A DNA stretch of 64,000 nt from IDS-8 sp036381215 (GTDB lineage: Bacteria; Pseudomonadota; Gammaproteobacteria; Steroidobacterales; Woeseiaceae): NCBI GenBank assembly GCA_036381215.1, contig DASVDF010000153.1:1-64000 (forward strand). Direction: 5' to 3'. Under the pieces are notes generated by a model. The model ran no database searches, was not told where the DNA came from, and saw only the letters and a program-made list of their open reading frames with translations. Each line of letters starts with the position of its first letter. Within the stretch, counting starts at the first letter, position 1. A program made the translations under genes and the position numbers. This document shows positions 16,100-24,194 of this stretch, piece by piece.

Positions 16100-16125
16100 G
16101 GTCGAACCGGTTCGACCCTATTCAC
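16092..16125. repeat. Perfect 34-bp palindrome over a stop codon
   Basis: The 17-nt arm GTGAATAGGGTCGAACC is followed immediately by its exact reverse complement, with no spacer. It covers the TAG of the GAF-GGDEF gene (16097-16099) and sits between that gene and the convergent VWA lipoprotein gene. No poly-T follows. It could be a bidirectional transcription-end hairpin, a REP-type repeat or a protein-binding dyad. Confidence 0.9.
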
Positions 16126-16134
16126 GATCCCTGA

Positions 16135-16782
16135 TCACAGGAGCCCTTCCAGGCTGTCGAGGTCGTTGATCACCCGCCACGTGCCCCCGGACTTCTCCAC
16201 GCGCGCCTGCCAGTCGGCGAGCCGGCCGAGGTACTCCCGCGGGTCGACGTTGTCGCTGCGCAGCTTGGTCACGTTGAGCGCGATGACCTCGAAGCCGTCC
16301 AGGTCGAAGGTGATGTCCCGCACGTAGCCGTCCTCCAGGTCCTCCTTGAGATCGGAGAAGATGAGGATGGTTTTGCGCCCGGTGCCCTTCTCGTTCAGGA
16401 ACTCGATCGCCTGGAGCAGCCCGCCCGTGATGTCCGTGTACGGCGAGGAAGTCGCATCGTGCACGAACGCCGACACCTGTTCCGCGAACAGGCGCTTCTG
16501 CCGGTTGATCGTGCTCGGCCGGTCGTCGAACGAGGTCTTTGCCACGATGTCCTTTTCGCTGAAGCTGCCGGTGTCGATGCGGGCCACGGCGAACGAATCG
16601 GACGCGTCCAGGCGCGCGAGCGTGTGGCGGATGATCTGCTCCGCCTTGTCGAGCTCCTGCCGGTACGTGCCGGAGGTGTCGAGCAGCATGTAGACGCCGG
16701 TGTTGTCGTTCCCGGCGCGGGGCGTGCAGGCCGCCAGCAGCGCCGCCAGCGCGACGCCGGCGGCGGTTCTTCCCGATGTCAT
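16135..16782 (-). CDS. VWA-domain lipoprotein
   Basis: A 215-aa lipoprotein (signal MTSGRTAAGVALAALLAAC, Cys19) whose mature part is one von Willebrand factor A domain. The metal-ion-dependent adhesion site looks complete: DTSGT (DxSxT), the Thr in TDITGGLLQAIEFL and Asp in ILIFSDLKEDL. It should therefore bind a divalent cation and a protein partner in the periplasm. The ATG overlaps the stop of the upstream membrane-protein gene by 4 nt (ATGA), which signals a functional pair. Length and domain make-up do not match MoxR-linked or chelatase VWA proteins; no AAA+ partner is present. Confidence 0.85.
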   Translation of the reverse strand: MTSGRTAAGVALAALLAACTPRAGNDNTGVYMLLDTSGTYRQELDKAEQIIRHTLARLDASDSFAVARIDTGSFSEKDIVAKTSFDDRPSTINRQKRLFAEQVSAFVHDATSSPYTDITGGLLQAIEFLNEKGTGRKTILIFSDLKEDLEDGYVRDITFDLDGFEVIALNVTKLRSDNVDPREYLGRLADWQARVEKSGGTWRVINDLDSLEGLL

Positions 16783-18206
16783 GTACCGACCCTCGTCAGG
16801 TGCGAGCCCCTGCCGGAGCGCGAGCGGCCGTTCTTCGCTTCGAGCCACAGCGGGATGAAGAGCGGCAGGTCGTACACCTGCTCCGCCAGCAGGCCGAGGT
16901 AGCGGACCGCGTTGCCCAGCACGCGCAGCACGAGTGACGCGAAGCGCAGCAGCCCGATGCCGGCCAGTCCCAGGACGGTGCGCAGGGAATGCACGAACGT
17001 CTCCAGCGGTATCGCGACGAAGGTGAGGGCGAACGGCAGGACGAAGCCCATGCCCATCTGCGCCGCCGTGGTGATCCACAGGTACTCTCCGCTCAGCGTG
17101 GCCGTTGCCTCGTCGCCGCGCAGCAGCGCGTTGGTCGCGAGCTCGTCCTGCAGCAGTACCTCGCGCATGTACGCGAGCCCCGCTTCGACGCTGGCCAGGA
17201 GCAGCAGGATCGTGAAGGTGATCCACACCATGCGCACGCGCACCTTGTCGGGCAGCGCGCCGATCACCGGAAACAGCCGCGTGATCCTGAGCGACTCCAT
17301 GAGGAAGAGACCCATCGAGATCTCGACCATGATGATCACGAGCGCGGCGATCTCGGCCGTGCGGAAGCCGCCGATCAGGCTCGTACCGCCGACCATCTCG
17401 GCCATCGGCCGCGCGATCAGCGAAAAGTTGATCGTTGCGCCACCGACCGCCACCGCCAGCACCAGCGCCGAGACGAAGAAGTACACGAGCGAGGACGACG
17501 ACAGCACGGACACGGCGCGATCCTGCCCTCTCACGATGTCCTCATACTCCTGCATGTGCCGGTCGATGGCGACCGAGCGACCGAGCAGGCTGTCGACGCT
17601 CTTCTGCACGTGCCCGAGCGTCTGCTGGACATGGCGCCATTCGGGCCGCATCCGGTGCAGCAGCGCGTGCCGTTTCGCGCTGGCGTCGCGATAGGCGGCC
17701 AGCGCTTCCTGGTGCGCCTTGACGAGCGATTTGTGGATGTCCCCGAGCACGTCGCTGACGCCTACGCGGCCTTCGCGCGAGTCGATCTTGGCCACGGCCT
17801 CCACGGCTTTGACCCAGCCCGGCGGGTCGGGGGGAACCTCGACCGCGTCCTGGTGGTCGGCCTCGATGCGCCCGATGGCGTCGGAGAGCGAGCGGTGCAG
17901 GGCGGCGTAGTTCGCGAGATCCTTGCGCACGCTGTCGCTCACGCGATCGAACTCGCGTTCGACGATGCGTTCCTTGGCCTCGCGGCCCGCCGCGAGCAAC
18001 ACCTCGCGGTTGCGGCGCGCAAGATTCGATTGCGCCTGGGTCACGGCACGCGACGCGAGTTTCAGGGTCTTGTGCAGTGTGCCCGCGGCCGCACGGATCG
18101 CGCGATGCGCCGTCGGGCGCGCGAAATACAGCGTCGCGACGACGAGCACGATCCAGAGCAGCGTGGAAATCACGGGCCAGGGCGTCAGCCCCAGGAGGAA
18201 GCTCAT
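16779..18206 (-). CDS. Membrane protein with long cytoplasmic or periplasmic helical domain
   Basis: I do not recognise this 475-aa protein. It has an N-terminal membrane helix (about 8-28), then some 200 residues rich in charged helix (RRNREVLLAAGREAKERIVERE onward) that look like a coiled coil. Four more hydrophobic segments follow (about 232-258, 285-310, 325-345, 372-400) with a hydrophobic amphipathic C-terminal stretch. No catalytic motif is visible. The gene overlaps the VWA lipoprotein gene by 4 nt, so the two probably act as a complex across the inner membrane. It could be a scaffold or channel-like component. Confidence 0.8.
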   Translation of the reverse strand: MSFLLGLTPWPVISTLLWIVLVVATLYFARPTAHRAIRAAAGTLHKTLKLASRAVTQAQSNLARRNREVLLAAGREAKERIVEREFDRVSDSVRKDLANYAALHRSLSDAIGRIEADHQDAVEVPPDPPGWVKAVEAVAKIDSREGRVGVSDVLGDIHKSLVKAHQEALAAYRDASAKRHALLHRMRPEWRHVQQTLGHVQKSVDSLLGRSVAIDRHMQEYEDIVRGQDRAVSVLSSSSLVYFFVSALVLAVAVGGATINFSLIARPMAEMVGGTSLIGGFRTAEIAALVIIMVEISMGLFLMESLRITRLFPVIGALPDKVRVRMVWITFTILLLLASVEAGLAYMREVLLQDELATNALLRGDEATATLSGEYLWITTAAQMGMGFVLPFALTFVAIPLETFVHSLRTVLGLAGIGLLRFASLVLRVLGNAVRYLGLLAEQVYDLPLFIPLWLEAKNGRSRSGRGSHLTRVGT

Positions 18207-18552
18207 GCTGGTAACCCCGCTGTCATAGTTCGAAAGAAACCGTAGACCGGTGGCTTTGCGGCCCTTCCTTTCGGAAAGGTGTGCCTTTTTCAGTGCCGGG
18301 GAAGCCTTTCACAGACGCCTTGCGGCGTCAACGAACGCCGTCACCGCTCCGCTAACTGCCGGAATTCGCGCGAGCTGCGACCGCTTTCGCATTCGACATA
18401 AGCCGGCGCGTCGCCGCCGCCGCACGCAGCACGGCGAGCACGCGGAATTTGAGACGCACGGCAGCGCCGCGCCGCCGTCGCTCCGCTAGCCTGAGCGACC
18501 GGTTCGGAAGCCGCCCCGCCCTATGCAAGCGCGACCGCCGTCGAGGGTACCG
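18207..18552. other. Gene-free divergent region
   Basis: No gene is supported. It contains a small hairpin GACGCC-TTGC-GGCGTC (near 18314) and GC-rich sequence. It must hold promoters for the VWA operon and the binding-protein operon, but none is convincing by eye. Confidence 0.45.
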
Positions 18553-19584
18553 ATGCTGCTTCGCCCGGCGCGCACGCTCGCGGCCGGGCTCGTCACGGCG
18601 TTGCTCGCCGCCTGTTCAATGCAGAGCCCCCGGCCGGAGCCGGAACCCGCTCCGGTGCTCGAGCCCATCGTCATCACCCAGGCGCGGCGCGAGCCGCCGC
18701 CGGTCGCGAAGCCGGCACCGGCGCCGGCCGTCGTCCGACCGGTGCCGCCGCCGCCGGCCGAACCCGAAAACGGACGCATCGCCATCGTTCTTTCCGATCG
18801 CAGGCCTGCCTACGAGGGCGTCGCCGTCGAGCTCGGCCGGCTCCTCGGGCGTTTCCTGCTCTACAACCTCGCGGACAAAAGCCTGGCGCCCGGCGCCGCT
18901 TTTTCCGGCATCGCGGATTCCGGCGCCGAAGTCGTCATTGCGATCGGCTTCGAGGCCGCCCAGCAGGCGATGCGGCTGTCGCCGCTGCCGGTCGTGTTCT
19001 GCCAGGTGTTCAATGTCGATGTGAGCGCGAGCACGGTGCCGGTGCGCGGCGTCGCGGCGATTCCGCCGCTCACGCCGCAAGTGCGCGCCTGGAAAAAAGC
19101 CCATCCCGGGCTCCGTTCGATCGGCGCAATCGTGGGCGCAGGGCACGACGCGCTCATCGCGGAGGCGGAGATCGCCGCCGCGAGCGAAGGCCTGGGCTTC
19201 AAGTACCGCATCGCCGCATCGGATCGCGAGACGCTCTACATATTTCACCGCATGGCGCGGGAGATCGACGGCTTCTGGCTGTTCCCCGACAACCGGACTT
19301 TGAGCATTCCGGTCCTCAAGGAAATCCTGAGCTACGCCGACCGCCACGGCGTGCAGGTCGCGGTGTTCAATCCCGCCCTGCTCGAGCTCGGCGCGGAGCT
19401 CGCCGTGTCGTCGGATGAGGAAGACGTGGCGGCGACGGCACTGGCGGTCGCCGAACGCATCATCGCGGGGGAGATCGACGCCGTCCCCCTGCTCTCGCCG
19501 CTCACCCGCGTGGCAGTGCGGACCGCCGCACCGGCAGACGCGCCGGCCGCTGCGGCGCCGGCCGCTGCGAAGGGCACGCGGTGA
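18553..19584 (+). CDS. PF04392-type substrate-binding lipoprotein
   Basis: A 343-aa lipoprotein (signal ending LLAAC, Cys21) with a Pro-rich linker and then a two-lobed periplasmic binding fold of the ABC_sub_bind (PF04392) family: GRIAIVLSDRRPAYEGVA, ADSGAEVVIAIGFEAAQQA, SIGAIVGAGHDALIAEAE, REIDGFWLFPDNRTLS. ATG 18553 is chosen for GAGGG five nt upstream; an ATG at 18523 is also in frame. No ABC permease or ATPase is nearby. Instead the stop overlaps the GTG of the GGDEF-EAL gene, so it probably presents a ligand to that membrane protein rather than to a transporter (inference). Confidence 0.85.
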   Translation: MLLRPARTLAAGLVTALLAACSMQSPRPEPEPAPVLEPIVITQARREPPPVAKPAPAPAVVRPVPPPPAEPENGRIAIVLSDRRPAYEGVAVELGRLLGRFLLYNLADKSLAPGAAFSGIADSGAEVVIAIGFEAAQQAMRLSPLPVVFCQVFNVDVSASTVPVRGVAAIPPLTPQVRAWKKAHPGLRSIGAIVGAGHDALIAEAEIAAASEGLGFKYRIAASDRETLYIFHRMAREIDGFWLFPDNRTLSIPVLKEILSYADRHGVQVAVFNPALLELGAELAVSSDEEDVAATALAVAERIIAGEIDAVPLLSPLTRVAVRTAAPADAPAAAAPAAAKGTR

Positions 19585-21848
19585 CGGTGCGCGAGCTCGC
19601 CGCGCGCGTCCCGGCCCTGGCGGCCGGCTTCGCGTCGCAGGTCGCGGAACGGGCACGCCGGCTGCACGAAACGGCCGGTGCCCGCCGGCGCAACGTGCGC
19701 CGCGGCGGCAAGCGCGTGCTGATCCGCGAGATCCTGACGCTGCAGATCGTCATCACCGCGATCATCGGCGCCCTCGCGATCGCGGGCCTGTACTGGGGCG
19801 GCCAATGGGTGCTCCAGGACAATTACAGCCGCTGGGCCGTGCAGTGGGCCGAGGAGCTGAACGAGCTCGGCGCGCCCCTGTATCTGCGGCACGACGAGGA
19901 AGTCGTGCTCAGGCTGGAGAGCTTCATCGGCAAGTATCCCGAGATCGACCGCGTCACCTACTACTACGAGGACGGCACCCCGCTCTATTCGATCGAGAAC
20001 CAGTTGCCGGCGGGATCGCCGGTGCAGGCCCTGTCGCCCGCGCTGCGCGACCAGCTGTCGGCGCTCGTCGGCAGCGACCGCCCCTACCTGATCGACAGTC
20101 ACCTGTTCGACGTGCGCAGCTTCACGATTCTCGCGCCGATCTGGACCGAATCCATCGCGAGCGACGGGCTGTTCGGTTTCGATCCCGCGTCACCCCCGGC
20201 GAGCGCGCAAGTCCTTTCGGGATTTGTCGGCCTGGAGCTCGACTTCAGCGTCTTCCATGCGCGGCTGGTGAAGAATATCCAGATCGCGACCAGCGTGCTC
20301 TTGGTTCTCCTCGTGGTGTCCGGTTTCCTCGGCCGGCGCACGTTGCGCCGGGCCCTCATGGCGATCTCGGACCTGCAGCAGCCGATCGCGGAGCTCGCGA
20401 AAGGCAATCTTTCCGTGGAGTTCAAGCCGGCGCAGCACCGGGAGATCTCGGAGATTGTGGAGGCGCTCGAATCCACGGCATCCGCGCTCGGCGAGCGGAA
20501 CGAGAGGCTGTCGCGCCTCGCGAATCACGATCCCCTGACCGGGTTGTTCAACCGGCGGCGCTTCGTCGAGGAGCTGAGGAGGGAGATCCGGCAGGCCGGT
20601 GGCGGCCAGCCCGGCGGCGCGCTGCTGTTCATCGACCTCGACCAGTTCAAGTACGTGAACGACACCTGCGGGCATCCGGCCGGCGACCGGCTGATCCGCA
20701 AGGTGGCCGACCAGCTGGGCCGTTCCGTGGCCGGGCGCGGCATCGTCGCGCGCTTCGGCGGCGACGAGTTCATGGTGCTGGCGACAGGTGTCTCCCGCGG
20801 CGGTGCCCGCGCGCTCGCCGAATCCGTGCTCGAGGACATGCGCAAGCTGGCGCACGTCGAGGACGGCAACGTCTTCCACGTGCATTGCAGCATCGGTATC
20901 GCGATGATCGGTTCCGACGGGCTCGATCACGACGAGCTGATCGCGCAGGCCGACATCGCTTGCCGGGAAGCGAAGGCGTCCGGGCGCAACCGGCTCGCGT
21001 TCCACAGCATGTCGGGACGCGAGGCCGAGCAGATGGTGGCGGACGTGAACTGGGTCAGCAAGCTGCGCTCCGCGATCGACAACGACGAGTTCCTGCTGCG
21101 CTACCAGCCGATCGTCTGCATCGGCACGGGGCGTACGACGCACCACGAGGTGTTGCTGCGCCTGAAGGGCGAGGGGGGCCGGATGATTGCCCCCGAGGCG
21201 TTCCTGCCCGCGGCGGCCCGTTTCGGTCTGATGACGGAGATCGATACCTGGGTCGTCGAGGCGGCGGTGCGCGAGCTCGCGCGCTATCGCAGCGAATCTC
21301 CGGACCTGTGCTTTTCGCTCAATCTCTCCGCGAACGCCTTCGAGGCCGAGAACCTCGTCGCCTGGATCAGGTCGCAGCTCGACCGGCACGGCGTGCCGGC
21401 GCAGAGCATCGTCTTCGAGATCACGGAAAGCCTCGCGGCCCGGCATCTCGCCCACGTCGAGAAGCAGATCGATGCGTTGCGCGAGCTGGGCTGCCAGATC
21501 GCGCTCGACGATTTCGGCACGGGTTACAGCTCGTTCAGCTACCTCCAGAAACTGCCGGTCGACATCATCAAGATCGATGGCACGTTCATCCGCGACATCG
21601 TGAACAATCCCGTCGATCAGAAGATGGTCCGGCTGATCGGCGAGATCGGGCGCGAGGCCGGCATGCGGACCGTCGCCGAATACGTGCAGAGCAGCGCGGC
21701 TTTTTCGCTGCTCGGCCGGCTCGGCATCGATTCCGCGCAGGGCTTCTACATCGGCCGGCCGAGCGCCGCGCCGATCCGCAAGGACATGCCGGTACCGCTG
21801 GCGAGCCGCCGCAGGAGCAAGCGCGGCCCGCGCAAACGCACGAGCTGA
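19581..21848 (+). CDS. Membrane GGDEF-EAL cyclic di-GMP enzyme
   Basis: A 755-aa protein: basic N-terminus, membrane helix (about 55-75), roughly 160-residue periplasmic region, second helix (about 230-250), HAMP, GGDEF (about 310-470, GGDEF intact) and EAL (about 490-740). EAL residues for phosphodiesterase activity are present: EVLLR (E-V-L variant), N in NLSAN, E in FEITES, DDFGTGYSS, K in IKIDGTF, E in AEYV and Q in AQGFYIG. The GGDEF domain lacks an RxxD inhibitory site (AGRG instead). Net activity cannot be told from sequence. Start is GTG, overlapping the upstream stop by 4 nt. Confidence 0.92.
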   Translation: MTVRELAARVPALAAGFASQVAERARRLHETAGARRRNVRRGGKRVLIREILTLQIVITAIIGALAIAGLYWGGQWVLQDNYSRWAVQWAEELNELGAPLYLRHDEEVVLRLESFIGKYPEIDRVTYYYEDGTPLYSIENQLPAGSPVQALSPALRDQLSALVGSDRPYLIDSHLFDVRSFTILAPIWTESIASDGLFGFDPASPPASAQVLSGFVGLELDFSVFHARLVKNIQIATSVLLVLLVVSGFLGRRTLRRALMAISDLQQPIAELAKGNLSVEFKPAQHREISEIVEALESTASALGERNERLSRLANHDPLTGLFNRRRFVEELRREIRQAGGGQPGGALLFIDLDQFKYVNDTCGHPAGDRLIRKVADQLGRSVAGRGIVARFGGDEFMVLATGVSRGGARALAESVLEDMRKLAHVEDGNVFHVHCSIGIAMIGSDGLDHDELIAQADIACREAKASGRNRLAFHSMSGREAEQMVADVNWVSKLRSAIDNDEFLLRYQPIVCIGTGRTTHHEVLLRLKGEGGRMIAPEAFLPAAARFGLMTEIDTWVVEAAVRELARYRSESPDLCFSLNLSANAFEAENLVAWIRSQLDRHGVPAQSIVFEITESLAARHLAHVEKQIDALRELGCQIALDDFGTGYSSFSYLQKLPVDIIKIDGTFIRDIVNNPVDQKMVRLIGEIGREAGMRTVAEYVQSSAAFSLLGRLGIDSAQGFYIGRPSAAPIRKDMPVPLASRRRSKRGPRKRTS

Positions 21849-21901
21849 TACTGCGGATATGCCGGTTCTGGTATGCGTTCCCGGCAAGTTTTTCAGCTCC
21901 G

Positions 21902-21918
21902 CTTGCAAATATTACAAG
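21902..21918. promoter_or_regulatory. AT-rich dyad, candidate enhancer
   Basis: CTTGCAAATATTACAAG is a near-perfect palindrome (CTTG…CAAG arms) centred about 72 bp before the -12 GC of the sigma-54 promoter at 21969. It shares TTACAAG with the site at 8456. Confidence 0.45.
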
Positions 21919-21968
21919 TGACGCGGCGCGCGCCGCGTGCCGCGTTTGCCCGGCGATTCCACGGTGCA

Positions 21969-21984
21969 TGGCATACTTGTTGCA
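21969..21984 (+). promoter_or_regulatory. Sigma-54 promoter of the AAA+ activator/UspE-like operon
   Basis: TGGCATACTTGTTGCA is a full consensus match. It is the only promoter candidate in the 354-nt gap after the GGDEF-EAL gene. The predicted start near 21995 gives a leader of about 200 nt before the ATG at 22203, containing a possible 32-codon leader frame. Confidence 0.8.
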
Positions 21985-22107
21985 GCCCGCAGCAAGGGGA
22001 TCGACCGCCCGTCCGACCCGCCGCACACCGACTCATCCGGAGCGCGCCCAGGACATCAGGGAGCAATCGCCAGGAACGGAGGATCTGCATCTCGCAGAAG
22101 CACGACG

Positions 22108-22206
22108 ATGACCTTTTCGATCGTCGCGCCGCACCAGCATCTTCTTCATCCGCCCGACGAGCTCGCCTGGCTGTGCGGGCGCGCGTCGCGCGAACCCCGC
22201 GAATGA
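22108..22206 (+). CDS. Possible 32-aa leader peptide
   Basis: A short frame MTFSIVAPHQHLLHPPDELA… ends in TGA overlapping the ATG of the AAA+ activator by 4 nt. The overlap is the type used for coupled translation. The ribosome site is weak (GGAGGA is far upstream) and there is no known homologue, so it may be chance. Confidence 0.25.
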   Translation: MTFSIVAPHQHLLHPPDELAWLCGRASREPRE

Positions 22207-23192
22207 ACGTGCACAGGAACGCCGCAACGGAGCTCCCAGGCCACTCGGGCAACGGCGGCAGCGCGGCGCCCGGCACGGAAGAAGGGTTCGGGCTGCTGGT
22301 CGGCCACTCCGATGCCATGCGCCGGCTGTACCAGCAGATCCGCGAATGCGCCCCCACGGACGACAGCGTGTTCCTGATCGGCGAGGCCGGTTCCGGCAAG
22401 GAAAGGGTGGCGCGCACGATTCACCAGCAGAGCCGGCGCTCACACGCCGAGTTCGTACCGCTGTTCTGCGGCGCCCTGTCGCCGGAGCTCCTGGAGAGCG
22501 AGCTGTTCGGTGACGCCAGGCCGGGTTTCGGTACGGCGAGCAGGGAAGGCACGGGCTACCTGCGGCGCGCCGCGAACGGCACGCTCTTCCTTGACGACAT
22601 CACCGAGATGAACGCCGGCCTGCAGGCGCGCCTGCTGCAGGTGCTCGAGGCGCGCGGCGCGGAGCCCGCGACGCGCATCGTCGCCGCCACAAGCATGGAT
22701 CCCGAGGAGGCGGTGGAACGGGGCCGCCTGAATGACGCGATGTACCGCCGGCTCGCGCAGGTTCGAATTTGTGTGCCCACGTTGCGCGAGCGCGGCGGCG
22801 ACGTCATTCTCCTCGCCGAGCACTTCCTTGCGGAGCGCAACGCCGAGACCGGCGTCGTCAAGCAGTTCACGGAGGGCGCGCGCGACGCGCTCAGGGCACA
22901 CGACTGGCCGGGCAACGTGCGTGAGCTCAAGGAAGCCGTGCGTCACAGCCACCTGCTGGCCGCCAACATGATCAGGATCGAGGATCTCCCGGGCCGCGTG
23001 TCGTCGGCCGGGCCCGGCGACGAGGACTACATTCGCGTCAACGTCGGGACGCCGCTGTCGGAAGTCGAGCGGCGCACCATTCTCTCGACGCTCGAGCACT
23101 ACGACGGCGACAAGAAGAAGGCGGCGGACACGCTGCGTATCAGCCTGAAGACCCTGTACAACCGGCTGAAGCAATACGACCACAGGCGGTGA
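22203..23192 (+). CDS. Sigma-54 AAA+ activator-like protein lacking GAFTGA
   Basis: A 329-aa protein with an AAA+ domain of the NtrC class and a Fis-type HTH but no receiver. Walker A (GEAGSGKE, 60-67) and Walker B (LFLDD, about 128-132) are present. The sigma-54 contact loop that normally reads GAFTGA is PGFGTA (107-112), and the first arginine of the FRxDLYYR finger segment is replaced (LNDAMYRR). The HTH ends RISLKTLYNRLKQY, sharing ISLKTLYNRL with the complete activator at 3919. It may bind the same sites without opening sigma-54 complexes. It is first in an operon with the UspE-like gene, behind a sigma-54 promoter. Confidence 0.88.
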   Translation: MNVHRNAATELPGHSGNGGSAAPGTEEGFGLLVGHSDAMRRLYQQIRECAPTDDSVFLIGEAGSGKERVARTIHQQSRRSHAEFVPLFCGALSPELLESELFGDARPGFGTASREGTGYLRRAANGTLFLDDITEMNAGLQARLLQVLEARGAEPATRIVAATSMDPEEAVERGRLNDAMYRRLAQVRICVPTLRERGGDVILLAEHFLAERNAETGVVKQFTEGARDALRAHDWPGNVRELKEAVRHSHLLAANMIRIEDLPGRVSSAGPGDEDYIRVNVGTPLSEVERRTILSTLEHYDGDKKKAADTLRISLKTLYNRLKQYDHRR

Positions 23193-24145
23193 TGGCGAAC
23201 GTCAAGACGATCCTGGTCGACGTCGAGCTCCGCGAGGGCGATCGCGCCGAGCTCACGCGCGCCGAGGAGCTCGCGAAAGCGTCCGGTGCCCGCGTGTTTC
23301 TCCTGCTGACGGCCTTCGAGCAGTCGCTCGCGGGCGGCCTTCTCTCGGACGCGCAGCGCCTGGAGACGGTGCGCGAGCGCTGGCTCGCGGAGCTTTCGAC
23401 GTGGCTCGCCGGGCAGGCGCGGCGCCTCGAGGAGGCGGGCATCGAAACCGAGAGCGCGGTCGTGTGGCACTCGCCGCGTTATGACGCCGTGCTGGCGCGC
23501 GCCGCGGAGCTCCAGGCCGACGTGATCGTGCGTGCCGCGCATCGCGAATCGGCGATCGGTCGCCTGCTCTTCGGCGCCGCGGACTGGGAGCTGGTGCGCC
23601 GCGCTCCACAGCCGGTCTGGATCGTGGGCGGCGGGGCGGACCTCAGCAAGGACGGGGCACGCGTGCTCGCGGCGGTGGATCCCGTGCACCCCGGCGAGCA
23701 GAAAGCCGGCCTCGATCGCCGCCTGGTTAGCGCCGGTCAGCGCATCGTGAAACTCTTCGGCGGCGAGCTGCACATCTTCCACGCCTACAGCCCGGCGGCG
23801 ACCGTGACTCCGGTCGCGGCGACCGGGCACCAGGCGGCGCTGCCGGCACTGGCCGTCGGTCCCGAGCTCATCGAGGAACTGCGCGCCCTGCGACGCGCGG
23901 AGCTGGACCGGCTCGCGGAGCCGTTCGGAGTGCCGCCGGAGCGCGTCCACCTGGTGGCAGGTGACACGAAAAGCGCGCTCCTGGAATGTGTCGATGCGCT
24001 CCGCATCAACGTGGTGCTCGCGGGAGCCGTGTCCCGCGGGCGAATCGAGCGCCTGCTGATCGGCAGCACGGCGGAGCGCATCCTCGACGCCGTGCCCTGT
24101 GACGTGGTCGTGCTGAAGCCGCACGCTTTCCCCCGGACTCCCTGA
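23192..24145 (+). CDS. Tandem universal stress protein (UspE-like)
   Basis: A 317-aa protein with two Usp domains (about 1-145 and 150-315), the length and layout of E. coli UspE. Domain 1 starts NVKTILVDVELREGDRAEL and includes ADVIVRAAHRESAIGRLLFG; domain 2 has RVLAAVDPVHPGEQ and NVVLAGAVSRGRIERLLIGSTAERILDAVPCDVVVLKP, with the G-rich nucleotide loop in the second. Usp proteins aid survival during growth arrest and oxidative stress. The ATG overlaps the activator stop (TGATG); a GTG one codon earlier is possible. Co-transcription from the sigma-54 promoter at 21969 ties it to the stress regulon. Confidence 0.92.
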   Translation: MANVKTILVDVELREGDRAELTRAEELAKASGARVFLLLTAFEQSLAGGLLSDAQRLETVRERWLAELSTWLAGQARRLEEAGIETESAVVWHSPRYDAVLARAAELQADVIVRAAHRESAIGRLLFGAADWELVRRAPQPVWIVGGGADLSKDGARVLAAVDPVHPGEQKAGLDRRLVSAGQRIVKLFGGELHIFHAYSPAATVTPVAATGHQAALPALAVGPELIEELRALRRAELDRLAEPFGVPPERVHLVAGDTKSALLECVDALRINVVLAGAVSRGRIERLLIGSTAERILDAVPCDVVVLKPHAFPRTP

Positions 24146-24194
24146 GGACCAGCCTGGTCGTCGCGACGGGACGACGGCTCGCGGCCGGGGCGCG

